From assembly GCF_004664715.2 (NCBI RefSeq), contig NC_051076.1, positions 4,037,446 through 4,101,445 on the forward strand: a DNA stretch of 64,000 nucleotides. Reading direction: 5' to 3'. Below are positions 48,530 through 58,953 of this stretch, in pieces. Position 1 is the stretch's first letter. The number at the start of each line of letters is the position of its first letter. The notes beneath the pieces were generated by a model. It was not told where the DNA came from. It made no database searches and saw only the letters and a program-made list of their open reading frames with translations. Both the position numbers and the translations under genes were made by a program. Source of the DNA: Peromyscus leucopus (Eukaryota; Chordata; Mammalia; Rodentia; Cricetidae).

Positions 48530-48689
48530 AAAAAGAAACATAAGCCGGGCGTTGGTGGCGCATGCCTTTAATCCCAGCACTCGGGAGGCAGAGCCAGGTG
48601 GATCTCTGTGAGTTCGAGGCCAGCCTGGGCTACCAAGTGAGCTCCAGGAAAGGCACAAAGCTACACAGAGAAACCCTGTCTCGAAAAAC

Positions 48690-48744
<55 letters not shown>

Positions 48745-48752
48745 AACATAAA
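48530..48752 (+). mobile_element. Young B1 SINE with long pure A-tail
   Basis: B1 body 48544-48690 ('gccgggcgttggtggcgcat', 'tttaatcccagcactcggga', 'gttcgaggccagcctgggct') is followed by 52 uninterrupted A's (48691-48742). The 14 bp AAAAAGAAACATAA flanks both sides (48530-48543 and 48739-48752, overlapping the tail). Box A- and B-like Pol III motifs are intact and CpGs are preserved. This is the youngest-looking insertion in the window. Confidence 0.95.
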
Positions 48753-48754
48753 TA

Positions 48755-49720
48755 AGCAGTATTTTGTTCAAAATACTGCTCTCAAAATACATTTCTCCCA
48801 GTATGCCTGTATATATGTATACAGAGATATAATTTTACAGTTCATGAACATGTATGGATATGCAGACACAAATGCTCTAGGAAGGTGTCTCAAGCAGACA
48901 GACACATTACTCTGCTGAATGATGGCCCTTGCCCCTGGCTTGTTGCCACTGGCAGCACAATGTGTACTCAGAAGCCAATCAGGTTTTTGTTTTTTATCTG
49001 ATCACCAGAGAGGGGCTGAGAAACCTGTGGTGCCCCTCAGTCACACCCTGAGATGGCCACTGGGGCTTCAAGGAGAAGCACTTTGTATGTGCTTGGCTTC
49101 TAAGTCAGTGCTGTGGTTTCTGATGAGGGAGGGATGAAGCCCCCAGGCTGATCCTCTACGAGCTGAAGGTTGACTCCACAGATCCAAGGAGGTTAAAAAC
49201 ACCTGTCCATGTTCACATTCCCACTGCTGACTCACACATGGAGACTGTCAGGCTTAAAAGGATCCAGACTGAGGAGATTTTAAAAATATTTCTATGCTTT
49301 TAAAACAACCCATGCTGGTTTCAGTTCAGCCTTCTAATAGGAATGAAGCCTCTTCTACACACATCTGTTTTGCAATAGCATCCTTTGGTCCTTCGACAGT
49401 GGAGTAGTCAGTGAGCTGTGAGGTATGCTGTCCTACACCTTGAATAAAAGTATTTTGTCAGAAAGAGGCTGGGTGGCCCAGTCTCATTATTGTGGCTGTC
49501 CCAGAAGCACCAATTCAAAGATTCAGGCTAAGGGAAGTGGTCCCTTTGCTTGATTTAGGTAATTCCTTGGCTGTCATCAGAGGCTATGTGATCCTGAGAC
49601 CCATGGATATGCTAAGAGGACTCTTGGATTTCTGCCCAGTGCTTTAAAAGGATATGTTTTAATGTTTTGTCTGACCCCTTTTGCCAAGTCCCAACAAAAT
49701 AAAAGTGAGCATAGAAAACA
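48755..49720. other. No feature recognised
   Basis: Unique-looking sequence. Confidence 0.4.
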
Positions 49721-49726
49721 GAGCAT

Positions 49727-49955
49727 TAGAAAGAAGAAAAGAGAGGTAATGAAGAAAAGAGAGATAGAAAGAGAAAGAACTCAGAGATACAAAGAAGGAA
49801 AGGTAGAAAGAGGAAAAGTAAAGGAGGAAGGGAAAAGGAAGGAAGAGAAAGAGAGGGAGGGGGAAGGGAGGAGAAAGGCAGTAAAAGAAGGGGAAGGGAA
49901 AAGAGAGGAGGACAGAAGGTGAAGGAGGAGGGAGGGGAGGAGTAGAGGGAGTAAT
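49727..49955 (+). repeat. Polypurine tract
   Basis: About 230 bp of almost only A and G with few pyrimidine interruptions (GAAA, GGAAG, GAGGA words). It creates a Lys/Glu/Arg-rich open frame that is not a gene. Confidence 0.93.
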
Positions 49956-49959
49956 GGAT

Positions 49960-50770
49960 TTGATGAGAGAGAAACAGATGGCTGATCTGGAGGGTCAGTG
50001 CTGAAGCAGGAGGAGAGACTGTCTGCAGCAGCTCATCTGAACAAAATCCAACTTCCTGCAGGCAGCTGCCCGGGGGCCCTATCCATCATCCACATTCAGG
50101 TTCCCACGATCAATGCTACAGTCAGTCATTGGCCATCCTTGAAACACCAGAATCATTATGAACAAACACCAGAGACCCACGTATTGAACTCTTCTAACTG
50201 CTCCAGAGGCTAGCAATGCCAAACACACAGGCTACAGAAAATTGCTGTATGGGGCATGGGCTTGAGCATGGACTGGTTCACTTATTGTTGATTTAAATAA
50301 GTATTAAGACAAATGAAATAACATTCATCTAGCTGTTCCTCTCCCCTGCATATAATGTCATGTCTATAAGCTGACCAATTTGTCCAGAAATTAGGGATTT
50401 CTGGCCCCCACAATGCTGATGGTGAGATGGAATGGTCCAGGTCCCCTGGATCCCCTCAGACCTTGTTCATCTTCTTGAACCAACCCCTGGTTCCAGTCAT
50501 TCTTCCCTACCCATGCCTGGAGAGAAGGTCCTAGTGTGCTCTTCCCAATATTGCTTCCCAAGGCTCTTCTGTGTTGGGAGTTCAGTCTTTTCCATGTACT
50601 GACACACGCAGAAGTCTCAGATCCCACATTCTCCTATGGGTCCCCACACATTACATTTTCTCTGATGCTCTTCTCCTGCCATGTTTTTAGTTGTCCATTT
50701 TGTCTTTGTAGGTCTAGGATCAGTCTTCTGCACACAGTTTTTCTTGTTTTTATAGCAGCCATCTCTGGTT
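49960..50770. other. No feature recognised
   Basis: Unique-looking sequence. Confidence 0.4.
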
Positions 50771-50774
50771 CACC

Positions 50775-50777
<3 letters not shown>

Positions 50778-50822
<45 letters not shown>

Positions 50823-50863
50823 TTTGTGTCTCTCTCTCTCTCGTGTGTGTGTGTGTGTGTGTG
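50778..50863 (+). repeat. Compound (CT)n-(GT)n microsatellite
   Basis: (TC)21 at 50778-50819, then 'gtgtttgtg', (TC)7 at 50829-50842 and (GT)10 at 50843-50863. Confidence 0.95.
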
Positions 50864-51215
50864 CGCACACACATGCATGTCCACATGCATGCAAATACAT
50901 GAGTGATGTGACTTTGTTCATGTGTATGTGCAGATGCACATGCAAAGGCCAGAGGAGAACTTCTGGTTCAATAATAGGAAGATTAAATATGGCAAGACCA
51001 TTTTCTTTTTCTATTGCTCTCCACTTTATTTCCTTGAGACAGGATTTCTCACTGAACTCAGAGCTTGCTGATTTTTGGCTAGGCTAGCAACTAGCAACTC
51101 CAGCAGTACCCTCTCTACACACCTAACACACATCAACACTAGGATTACAGGTGAATATGGACATGCCTGGTTTACATGGGTGCTTCGAATCCAAACTCAG
51201 GTATTTGGGCTTTTT
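50843..51215 (-). mobile_element. B4-type SINE, inverted, with a foreign insert
   Basis: (GT)n, 'aaaggccagaggagaacttc', then after an unexpected ~45-60 bp piece, 'ttgagacaggatttctcact', 'ctaggattacaggtgaatat' and 'gggtgcttcgaatccaaact'. The extra piece (50969-51004) resembles DNA at 51568-51604. Confidence 0.55.
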
Positions 51216-51219
51216 TAAA

Positions 51220-52385
51220 AAGGGAATTGTGTCACATATCTGAGGGTTTAATCATACTACATCCGATGTTACCTAATCTTGTACATGGTTCAAGTAAGTC
51301 CTTGAGAAGATAATGTTAGAGAGAAATCGATCCGGATTTTGAGACCTAGCTCTACCTCACTTTAGTCATTGAACTCAGAAGCCAACATTTCAACTACTCT
51401 GCGGCATGCCTCACTTATTCCTCAGGAACAGCCTCAGTATACAGATGAGAAGAGTGGAGCTCGGAGACCCTGGGTAGCATGTCTGCACAAATGCAGCAGC
51501 CAGAGTTACTTACGCTTTAGCTGTCAGAACCCCAAGAAAGCTCTCAGCTGTTAAGTGTTCCTGAGTTTCAATAACAGGAAGATTAAATACAGCAAGTCCG
51601 TTTTCAGGACAAACTCCTAATGCTCTAAAGTTTATACTACTGGTGACCAGATCCTTCTAGAAATTCTTTTCTTATAATTGGCCTAGAATGTCAAAACAAG
51701 AGGCACCTCTGGCCCTCAGAGACTCCAGGGCTTATGGTAGTCTTATGCTCTCCTACCCCAATCTCCCTGGTTGGCTTCAAGTCATTGCAATACCCTACCC
51801 CCACCCCCAGTAAATATTTTATCTTTAACAAACAGCTGGGAGGAGAGAGGAGCACTGGCAGCAGGCTGGGTCAATCCTGTTTAAATATTGATCACAAACA
51901 TGGTTAAAATAAAAGTTTATCGACTCAGCTGGCGACTCTGCAGCTTCAACACTTTGCAGAACAGCTTTCCCTGTGTGGTGACTCCGCACAACTCACTTGA
52001 GTTATGATGTTAATAAGTGAGGCACCTCCTTAGGGAGTATGGTGATGTCCTGGAGGCAGCTTCAGGAAGGAAGCAGCCTTCTACAGGAACCATTGCCAAG
52101 GCCAATGTGTCCTATCTTGGCAGAGCAACCTTGGGGGTGCTTCTCTCTCAACTGTGGACACAGCTAGCATACTTTCTGGGGTGAGAGCCCTTGTCCTCTG
52201 ACCTTGAGAACAGGGTGTAAAGTGAAGAGTAGAGGGACCTGTAAGGAGTATGGCAGCAGGGGAATGAGTGATTCCCTTCTCTTTGGGCTTTTCTACCAAA
52301 CATTAGCATCTATCAGAATCCTCAGATGTCCCACAACAATTCAGACCCATGGCCCACCCTGGGGTCACTGATAGGAAGCTCTGTG
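51220..52385. other. No gene recognised; possible regulatory patch
   Basis: Unique sequence. 51830-52010 has E-box-like CAGCTG words, a forkhead-like TGTTTAAATATTGA and some CpGs. This is a hint only. Confidence 0.25.
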
Positions 52386-52474
52386 GTGAGGTTATTTATT
52401 TAACCAGATGTATCTACCCCTGGAAAACACACTATTCCCAAATACTGTACAAAGTCATCTGTGAGCAAAAATCC

Positions 52475-52535
52475 AAACAAACAAACAAAAACCCCCAAAC
52501 AAACAAGAAATAACAACAACAACAACAACAACAAC

Positions 52536-52580
<45 letters not shown>
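52475..52580 (+). repeat. Compound (CAAA)-(AAC)n-(AC)n microsatellite
   Basis: CAAA-type words at 52475-52506, then (AAC)9 at 52512-52537, passing without a break into about 21 AC units to 52580. Confidence 0.95.
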
Positions 52581-52583
<3 letters not shown>

Positions 52584-52957
52584 TAGCACAGTGACCTCAG
52601 GTACTAGAGCATGTTGGATAAGCTAGGCTAGGCTTTCCACACCCTGAAAAAGCCCCCGGCAAGTTAAATCCCATAGGAAAACTTAAGACAGGAGAGTGGT
52701 GGTCAGCTCTAGTTTGGTTACTGGAAGGCAGGAGGCCTCCTGCTCCTCAGCACTGCCCTGAGCCTTTGGAAATGATGGTTTAAAGGCCATAATCCACTTT
52801 AAGTGCCTTTCCTTCATCAATATGGTAGTGAAGCCCCAACTTAGAGATGTGTCATTTATAAAGAGGCAAGGCAGAAGCCCATCCCTCCCTACAAGAGCTG
52901 CAACATCTAACAGATAATACATAGCCACTTCTTAAGGTGATGGGATGGTGCCTTTAG

Positions 52958-52998
<41 letters not shown>
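52958..52998 (+). repeat. 41 bp poly(A) tract, no SINE attached
   Basis: 41 uninterrupted A's preceded by 'gggatggtgcctttag'. No SINE, L1 or recognisable processed gene precedes it. Confidence 0.95.
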
Positions 52999-53001
<3 letters not shown>

Positions 53002-53130
53002 CACCTTTACCTGGTTATGAGTCCTAGAGGAGAATCTGCATCGTTGACCCCCAAGAGCTGGAGAAAGGGCATCCAGAGCTTTCCAAGCATTCTTCCCATA
53101 GGGTTTAGTCTAGCCTATCAGCTGTGTCCT

Positions 53131-53373
53131 CTAGACAGAAAAGGTATAAAGGAGTGTGCAAGGAAGGATTGGTGATAACAAACAGACAGGGGCTTTAGGT
53201 GAAGCAGCTGACACGTTGAATTCAGCCAGGATTGACTGGAAATGTCCCTCCACTTGTGTTAAGGCTTGTTGTAGTACCATGCTACCCATGAAGATGGACA
53301 GGTAATAATTAAAGGACTTCGTTTCCTTCACAATGGCAGAGATGCTGGAGAGGATCTGGAGAAAGCATCTAAG
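53131..53373 (-). other. Exon-like open frame (unproven)
   Basis: On the minus strand a pyrimidine-rich 'gtctctcctcctgtacag' ends at an AG just before 53373, like a splice acceptor, and the frame stays open for about 80 codons to a stop at 53131. The conceptual product contains the readable stretch YYLSIFMGSMVLQQALTQVE. I do not recognise it. The downstream donor candidates (for example GT at 53213-53214) are weak. It could easily be chance; it lies close to a neutral frame density. Confidence 0.15.
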
Positions 53374-53404
53374 CTGTACAGGAGGAGAGACAAATCCTGC
53401 AAGC

Positions 53405-53785
53405 TTACAAAGTACATTCCTGCCCCAGGGCCTTTGCCTTTCCCTTCAGTTTGTACCATTCTTCCCAGAAGTCTTTATCTTTCTTTGTTCTTCCAGTAAA
53501 ATCTCTAGCTAAACATCGTCTTCCCAAAGCCTCCCTGATAAAATGGCACCCCATACTTTCTGAAGCTCCATGTCTACTATTCTTCCATTCTGTTCCTTGT
53601 AGCACTTGTCAGCACCTGACATTTTGTTCAGCTTTGTATTTTAATACATCTTAGCCTGTCTCCTGGAGGTATCCACATTCCATATAAATGGGTTTGCTTG
53701 CCATCTTCTATACTGTATCCTGAGGGTCTGATCTCTGATGTGCACACTGTGGATGCTTTGTAAAGGTTTTAGAGTGAGTGAATTC
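53405..53785 (+). mobile_element. L2 3' region
   Basis: 'tgccccagggcctttgcctt', 'gtaccattcttcccagaagt', 'atcgtcttcccaaagcctcc', 'cttgtagcacttgtcagcac' and 'gtctcctggaggta' follow the L2 3' region in order. Confidence 0.6.
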
Positions 53786-54229
53786 TAGAACTGTCACTGT
53801 CAATTCTGCTCTTGGAGCCCTCCAGAGAGTCTGCTTTCCAAAATGTAAAGTACCAGATATATATATAGTATTAGTCTACATTGCCAAGACCTCTATATTA
53901 AAAAGTTTTTATTTCTAACTTAAAACCTTCTATGACATATTAGGTGGATTTTTTTTATTTCCTGGAGGAAACTAAGAGTACTTTTGAAAATCTCTATATT
54001 TAGGGAATAAAATATAAATACATCAAACCAGTTCTTGTTTTTCTAAAAGAGTAGCATGTGATACCAAGTCCTTTCCCCAGGTACAAGGAAGAAGAAAGGG
54101 ACCAGGTTTCCATCACGTTTGTAGAGTCACCAACTGTGGAGAAGGTCTGGCTTCATTGTATTATTACAGCCCAATGGTCTTGTGTACTCAAAATTTCCCA
54201 GGAGGGTTTTCTAGGCCCCTCAAAGCCCT

Positions 54230-54328
54230 GAGACTGGCATCCTCATTTGCTGGGGAGAAGACAGATGCTACAAGTGTTAATGACTTGGCGAAGGTTGCAG
54301 AACCTGGTCACTAGAAACAGAAATTGCT
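54230..54328 (-). repeat. MIR SINE fragment, inverted
   Basis: 'gcatcctcatttgctgggga' and 'atgacttggcgaaggttgca' resemble the inverted 5' half of MIR. Confidence 0.4.
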
Positions 54329-54334
54329 GAAAAG

Positions 54335-55385
54335 AAACAGGCATCCATCTCAGAAGTCCAGGCTCAAGTTCAACCCTAAGTCCCTTCTAGAGAAGGCAAG
54401 GTTGACTTCTAGAGGCAAGGCTGCAGACCAACTCTGAGGGTATGAGGCCACTCTGTAGAACTGTCTTGCTCTGGGCTATGGCCAAAGAAGAGCCCAGGTA
54501 ACCCAGGCCTTCTGATGAAAAGCATTTACCACAGGCAGCTGATGCTCTCCTGGTGGATGGCACTCCTTTTAGGAAACAGCTTATCTGGTGATACCCCAAA
54601 CAGCCAGCATGGTGCTTTCACTCTGCTCCTGGTATCCAATATTAATCACTCAGATGGAGCTGGGTGATGGGCCCAAGTACTGCAAGGGACTTGTAGGGTT
54701 CCAATAAAGGAAGACTAATTTACAGATGAGACTGTAGCTTGTGAAGGTAAAAATCAATGAGAAGGAAGGAGAGCAACCACCATGCCATCTGAATGAGAAT
54801 CATGGAGTGAGTAAGTCCAGCTGAGAACCCGTCACATGCCTGGGAAGACTCACTGCCCTAGGTGGGAACTGCAAACAAGGATCCACATGTCTCTGCTTAT
54901 GGGAGATGACATTCTAGCTGGAATCACTAAAACCTGAATACAGCCGAAGACACCCTGGCTGAACAGTGTGATCAGTAAGTGCCAAGGGATATTTGATGTA
55001 TGGATGTTTAACATACCAACTAAGCACCTGGAAAACTGGGTAGCGTCTGACCTAAGCAGAGGGTGGAGAGCATGGGGTTTTTCCAGTTCCATTTAATGTC
55101 TTCTCTACCACTCCCTACCTTATATTTTGAAATAGGTTCTGTCACTGAATCTGGAGCCCATGGACTGGGCTGGACTGGCTGGCTAGTAATCTTCTGAGAC
55201 TGGCTTTTTGCATTACCCCTTACCAGGTCTGGGGTTACAGAAGTAAGCTTCCTGCCTGACTTTTGTATGGATTCTAAGGATCTGAATTGGGTACTTATGT
55301 TTCTGCTCTGCCTGTTTAGCTTTGGGAACTGACATCTGAAACCAAGTGACTTTTTCTTGTGGGATATTCTGTACACCATAGTATC
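54335..55385. other. No gene recognised
   Basis: Unique sequence. A 130-codon minus frame (55020-55412) enters the neighbouring LTR and has no domain I know. Confidence 0.4.
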
Positions 55386-55391
55386 CCAGGC

Positions 55392-55795
55392 ATGCTGGTT
55401 GGTCTTTGTCAACTTGGCACAAACCTACACATATCGGGGAAGAGGGAATCTCAATTGAGAAAATGTGTCCATAAGATTTCCCCAGAACCAAATTGGTGTA
55501 TGTGTGTGTGTGTGTGTGTGTGGTAGGGGAGGGGTGTTTTCTCAATTAATGATTAATGTAGGAGGGCCCAGCTCACTGCCAACCATGGGCAGGTAGTCCT
55601 GGATTATATAAGAAAGAAGGGTGAGAAAGCCACTAAGAGCAAGCCGGTAAGCAGCTTTAGTTCCTTCCTCCAGCTTCCTGCTTTGAGTTTCTACCCTGAC
55701 TTTCCTCAGTGATAGAGTGTGACCTGAAAGTTGTAAGATAAAATGCCACCCCTCAAATTGCTTTCGGGCAATAGAAACCCTGAGACATACAACTT
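55392..55795 (+). mobile_element. MaLR-like LTR
   Basis: 'gtctttgtcaacttggcaca', 'tctcaattgagaaaatgtgt', 'gatttccccagaacc', 'aagagcaagccggtaagcag' and 'caatagaaaccctgagacat' follow the rodent 'gtcaacttgac' LTR-like family over nearly its full length, with a (GT)n run at 55497-55522. Confidence 0.6.
55497..55522 (+). repeat. (GT)n microsatellite
   Basis: About 12 GT units inside the MaLR-like LTR. Confidence 0.9.
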
Positions 55796-56292
55796 CTGTT
55801 TGCAAAGACCAAGAGCAATAGTATCTTTGCACGTGGCCAGGTGTTTCCTGAGCTACAAAAATCACCCTTAGTTGAAAACAAAGTCATAAGAAAAACAAAC
55901 CAGTTGCCCAAACAAGGGTGGACATCCCCTAAGGTTAACTGGCTAAGGAAGAGCCAGGTTATGGCAATGGCAGAAGGCCAAACAGAGGAACTTTCTAATC
56001 CCAGCTCTGGGAGGGAAACCAGAGCGGCCAGACCTCCAGTGAGGTGGACTTCTTTGGGGTTACCGTGTTTCCTAGAACTGCCCTTCATATCAGCCCCAGG
56101 CATCAACTAAGCTAAACATGCCAGGCCTTCCCCACCTACTAAGGACCTATGAATAAAAGGAGGTTGCCTACTATGGTCCTGAAGTTTACTGGCAGAAATA
56201 ACCTTGGGAATTCAAGGAGTCCTGAGTTGGAGGTAAACTTTATTTTTTCTTTGGGGGAAGACAAAATCACAGGCAAAACATAAAAGAATGTT

Positions 56293-56316
56293 GTTTTTTT
56301 TTTTTTTTTTTTTTTT
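56293..56316 (-). repeat. Poly(T) tract
   Basis: About 24 T's. No SINE body could be recognised beside it. Confidence 0.9.
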
Positions 56317-56399
56317 CATAAAAGTTCTGAAAGGCTGGCTTCCTGTTGGTGGAAATAAACCATTTGTACTCAGTTGCCACAGAGATATCAGCATGGATT

Positions 56400-56705
56400 G
56401 AATCTGAAATGTCTACCACAAGTCTAGAACACTTGTTTCCAAGGTAGTGGGGCTATTTCAGGAGGCTGTGGAACCTTCTAGAAGCAGGGCCTAGCTGGTA
56501 GGCCTTTGAAGGTTATACCCAGTTCCTGTTCTTGTCTGCTCTGTCCGCTTCCTGCTCTGCCATGATGTAAGCAGCCTCTTTTCCCACCACACGCAGCTTG
56601 CTCCCTTCTGAGACTATCAGCTCAAACAAGTCTTTCCTACCGGGGACTGTTTATGTCAGGTGTTGTGGTCACAGAATTGCAGAAGTGACTAACTCAGAAG
56701 TCTAG
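56400..56705 (+). mobile_element. MaLR-like LTR
   Basis: 'ctatttcaggaggctgtgga', 'accttctagaagcagggcct', 'ttgaaggttatacccagttc', 'ctgccatgatgtaagcagcc' and 'agaattgcagaagtgactaa' follow the family also seen inverted at 4.6 kb. Confidence 0.5.
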
Positions 56706-56709
56706 AGAT

Positions 56710-57585
56710 TCTGAAAGTGAGAGGTGGTGATATGGTTGCTGATTTCCAGTGCAGCTCTGTGTGTTGTGTGTTGTATGCTGTACCTTGAGCTAAGGTGCTA
56801 CTCTGGGCTTCGTTTTCCTGTTATCTGAGGACTGAGTGATGATGAAGGCCTCATTCAGTATATGAATTCTGAGTCTTTCTCTGTGGCTGTGAGATATTTT
56901 GGCCACCTCCTTTCAATTGCCTCATAGTTTTAGGCACCAATCTGCCTTGCAAGCAGAGTGAACTCTTGGTGTCAATCACTGAGCGAAAGGGCGGGAATCT
57001 CCCTGTCTGTCTATCCCCTGTTAGAAATGGCAGGCAGAATGTTAATCCAGAGTTTTATACCAGCTCTGGTCCACACAGCAGCTGACAGGACGGCTGCTCA
57101 CTTTCCTTCTGGCTCCCACATGTCACAGAACCTGTTGGCACATGATTCAAACCCCCATTCCCATCAAAGTTAACCATCCCCTTGAAAATGAATGCACAGT
57201 TAACAAAGTGATAAGTTGATGCTTAAACTTTAAGCAGATTGCTTCCAGCTAATCTCAGTTAAGTGGCAGATGAGATCACAGGCTTTCAGCTCTACATGAG
57301 CCCTAGCACCCAAGAAAACGAGCCTGCCTCCTAAGGGAAAACACGTGTGCAGTGCTTTCTTCTCCTAGTGTTGGGTGTACATGGGGTAGAGGAAAGGAAG
57401 ACAGAGAAGAAAAAGGATATCCTGCTACACTGAGGGTGAGGTGCAGTTCTGGGAAATTTAGGTGGCCACTCTGAGCCAAGTTCACTATAGTGGGGATGCA
57501 GATAAGGTTATCTCTGCTGCAGGAAGGGTCTGGTTAAACAGTGCACATGCAAACAGAGGTGTTAACCCAGAGGGTCTTGATAATC
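56710..57585. other. No feature recognised
   Basis: Unique-looking sequence. Confidence 0.4.
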
Positions 57586-57589
57586 AAGA

Positions 57590-57960
57590 GTGTGAACCAC
57601 TGGGGACACAAGAGTAGAAAGAGCAAATGAAGTAAGTGCCTGTCCTCAGCTTATCACCTAGAGAAACCATGAAGTAAGGGCCACAAAGATGTGTGACCCC
57701 CAACTTGCTAGTCTGAACCACAAAAGAAGGTTTTGGGGTAGGTATAACAATTTTTCACTGAGTTTGAAGTGCAAGCAGGAATAGCTTAGGTGAAGAGGGC
57801 AGGGTTGGGGAAAACTTTCTAGGTAGAGGGTTCAGTATGAGGGAGAGACCTGAGAAAGGGGTGATGGCACTGTTAGAAACCCAGAGATGAGCTTAAGAGC
57901 CACATGAAAAGTACTATGGAGACACCAAGGTGCCATAAATTAAGATGCTGTAGAAACTTC
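57590..57960 (-). repeat. Possible L2 relic, inverted
   Basis: 'ctggggacacaagagtagaa' and 'aagtaagtgcctgtcctcag' resemble the inverted L2 3' region. 'gaaaggggtgatggcactgt' fits weakly. Confidence 0.4.
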
Positions 57961-57994
57961 TGGCCCAGAGGAAGACACAGGTTTGTTTCATCTT

Positions 57995-58192
57995 TTTATG
58001 GTGGTTTCAATTAACAACTTAGTTGGTGTGGTCTTGGATGTGGTTGAGTTGGATCCTGCAAATACTCACATATGAAAAGCCAGGTCCTCACTGCTGAACT
58101 TAAGAGGAGGCCCTGATAGGAAGTCATATCAGGAGGCCATCATTCTTGAAAAGGATCAAGGGAGTTCCCGTGGCACACAGTTCTCCTCAGAG
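57995..58192 (+). mobile_element. MaLR-like LTR, 5' part
   Basis: 'ttatggtggtttcaattaac', 'catatgaaaagccaggtcct', 'gaggccctgataggaagtca' and 'cacacagttctcctcagag'. The same last ~85 bp reappear at 59501-59583, beyond a 1.3 kb insertion. The two parts together make a MaLR-like element. Confidence 0.5.
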
Positions 58193-58202
58193 TTTACCCA
58201 TA

Positions 58203-58256
58203 GGATACCTTTCCCTTCAGAGCTGTCCCTTCACAGCTCCGGAGGGAAAGGTATCC
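58203..58256. repeat. Perfect-type hairpin, 23 bp arms
   Basis: Arm 58203-58225 (GGATACCTTTCCCTTCAGAG plus CTG) pairs with 58234-58256 (CAGCTCCGGAGGGAAAGGTA plus TCC) with two mismatches, around an 8 bp loop. Confidence 0.85.
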
Positions 58257-58780
58257 TGACTTGTCAGGAAGTCAGGCTATACCCACAGCTGTGAAGGGAA
58301 GTATCCTGGAAACCTACAGCTGTGAGGAGAAAGGCATCATGACATGTTGGGAAGTCAGGATATACCTGAAGCTGGGGTGTGGTGGGGGATGGCCTCCTGG
58401 CAGGATGTAACAGTATTGCTCCTTTCTGAGAGAGAGCCCTTACAGCTGAGCTCTGTCTGATCCACCGCCACCCCTTAAGGAAGCTTCCCAAGAGAGGTAT
58501 CTCTTTCTTCCTCTGCTCTGTTCCCCTAAAGAACATCTCAGCAGAGGTATCTATTTCTTCTCAGCCCAGGCCCAAGATGTTACTTCTTCTGCTTCCTTTG
58601 CTAAAGGGGAAACCCCTGCAGAAATGTAGCAATCTCCTTCAGCTCCAGCAAGTGCTTACTTCTTAATCTTCTTGCTCAGCTCCCCTCCCTCACTCCCCTC
58701 CCCACCTGCTCAAGGGAACGTCCCAGCAAAGATTCTTCTAGGAAAGAAGATCTTCCTTCAAAACTCTTTTAAGAAAGAGA

Positions 58781-58786
58781 TTTATT
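58781..58786 (-). terminator. Polyadenylation signal of the inverted LTR
   Basis: TTTATT on the plus strand is AATAAA on the minus strand, about 80 bp downstream of the TATA box at 58863-58870. It fits an LTR R region. Use is not shown. Confidence 0.4.
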
Positions 58787-58862
58787 TGGGAAGGAGGAAT
58801 TCAGGAGAGTGACTGCCTCTGCCAGGGTGGAGGACAGACCACAACTTAAAAGGCAGAGGGGC

Positions 58863-58870
58863 TTATATAG
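58863..58870 (-). promoter_or_regulatory. TATA box of the inverted LTR
   Basis: The plus strand reads CTTATATAGG, giving CCTATATAAG on the minus strand. It lies between the tandem array (upstream on that strand) and the AATAAA. Confidence 0.45.
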
Positions 58871-58953
58871 GGCTTCTAAGGGGTGGAGTTTTTCCAGGGA
58901 AAAGATTTTCTGCTCAGGTATTAGTTGCTCTCGTCAGTCAGGGGCAGAGTTGA

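Noticed and set aside
49662..49922. Lys/Glu-rich 86-codon frame
   Set aside because: It is the translation of a polypurine tract.
50536..51087. 183-codon plus-strand open frame
   Set aside because: It is built on (CT)n and (GT)n repeats and an inverted B4-type SINE, so it is a repeat artefact.
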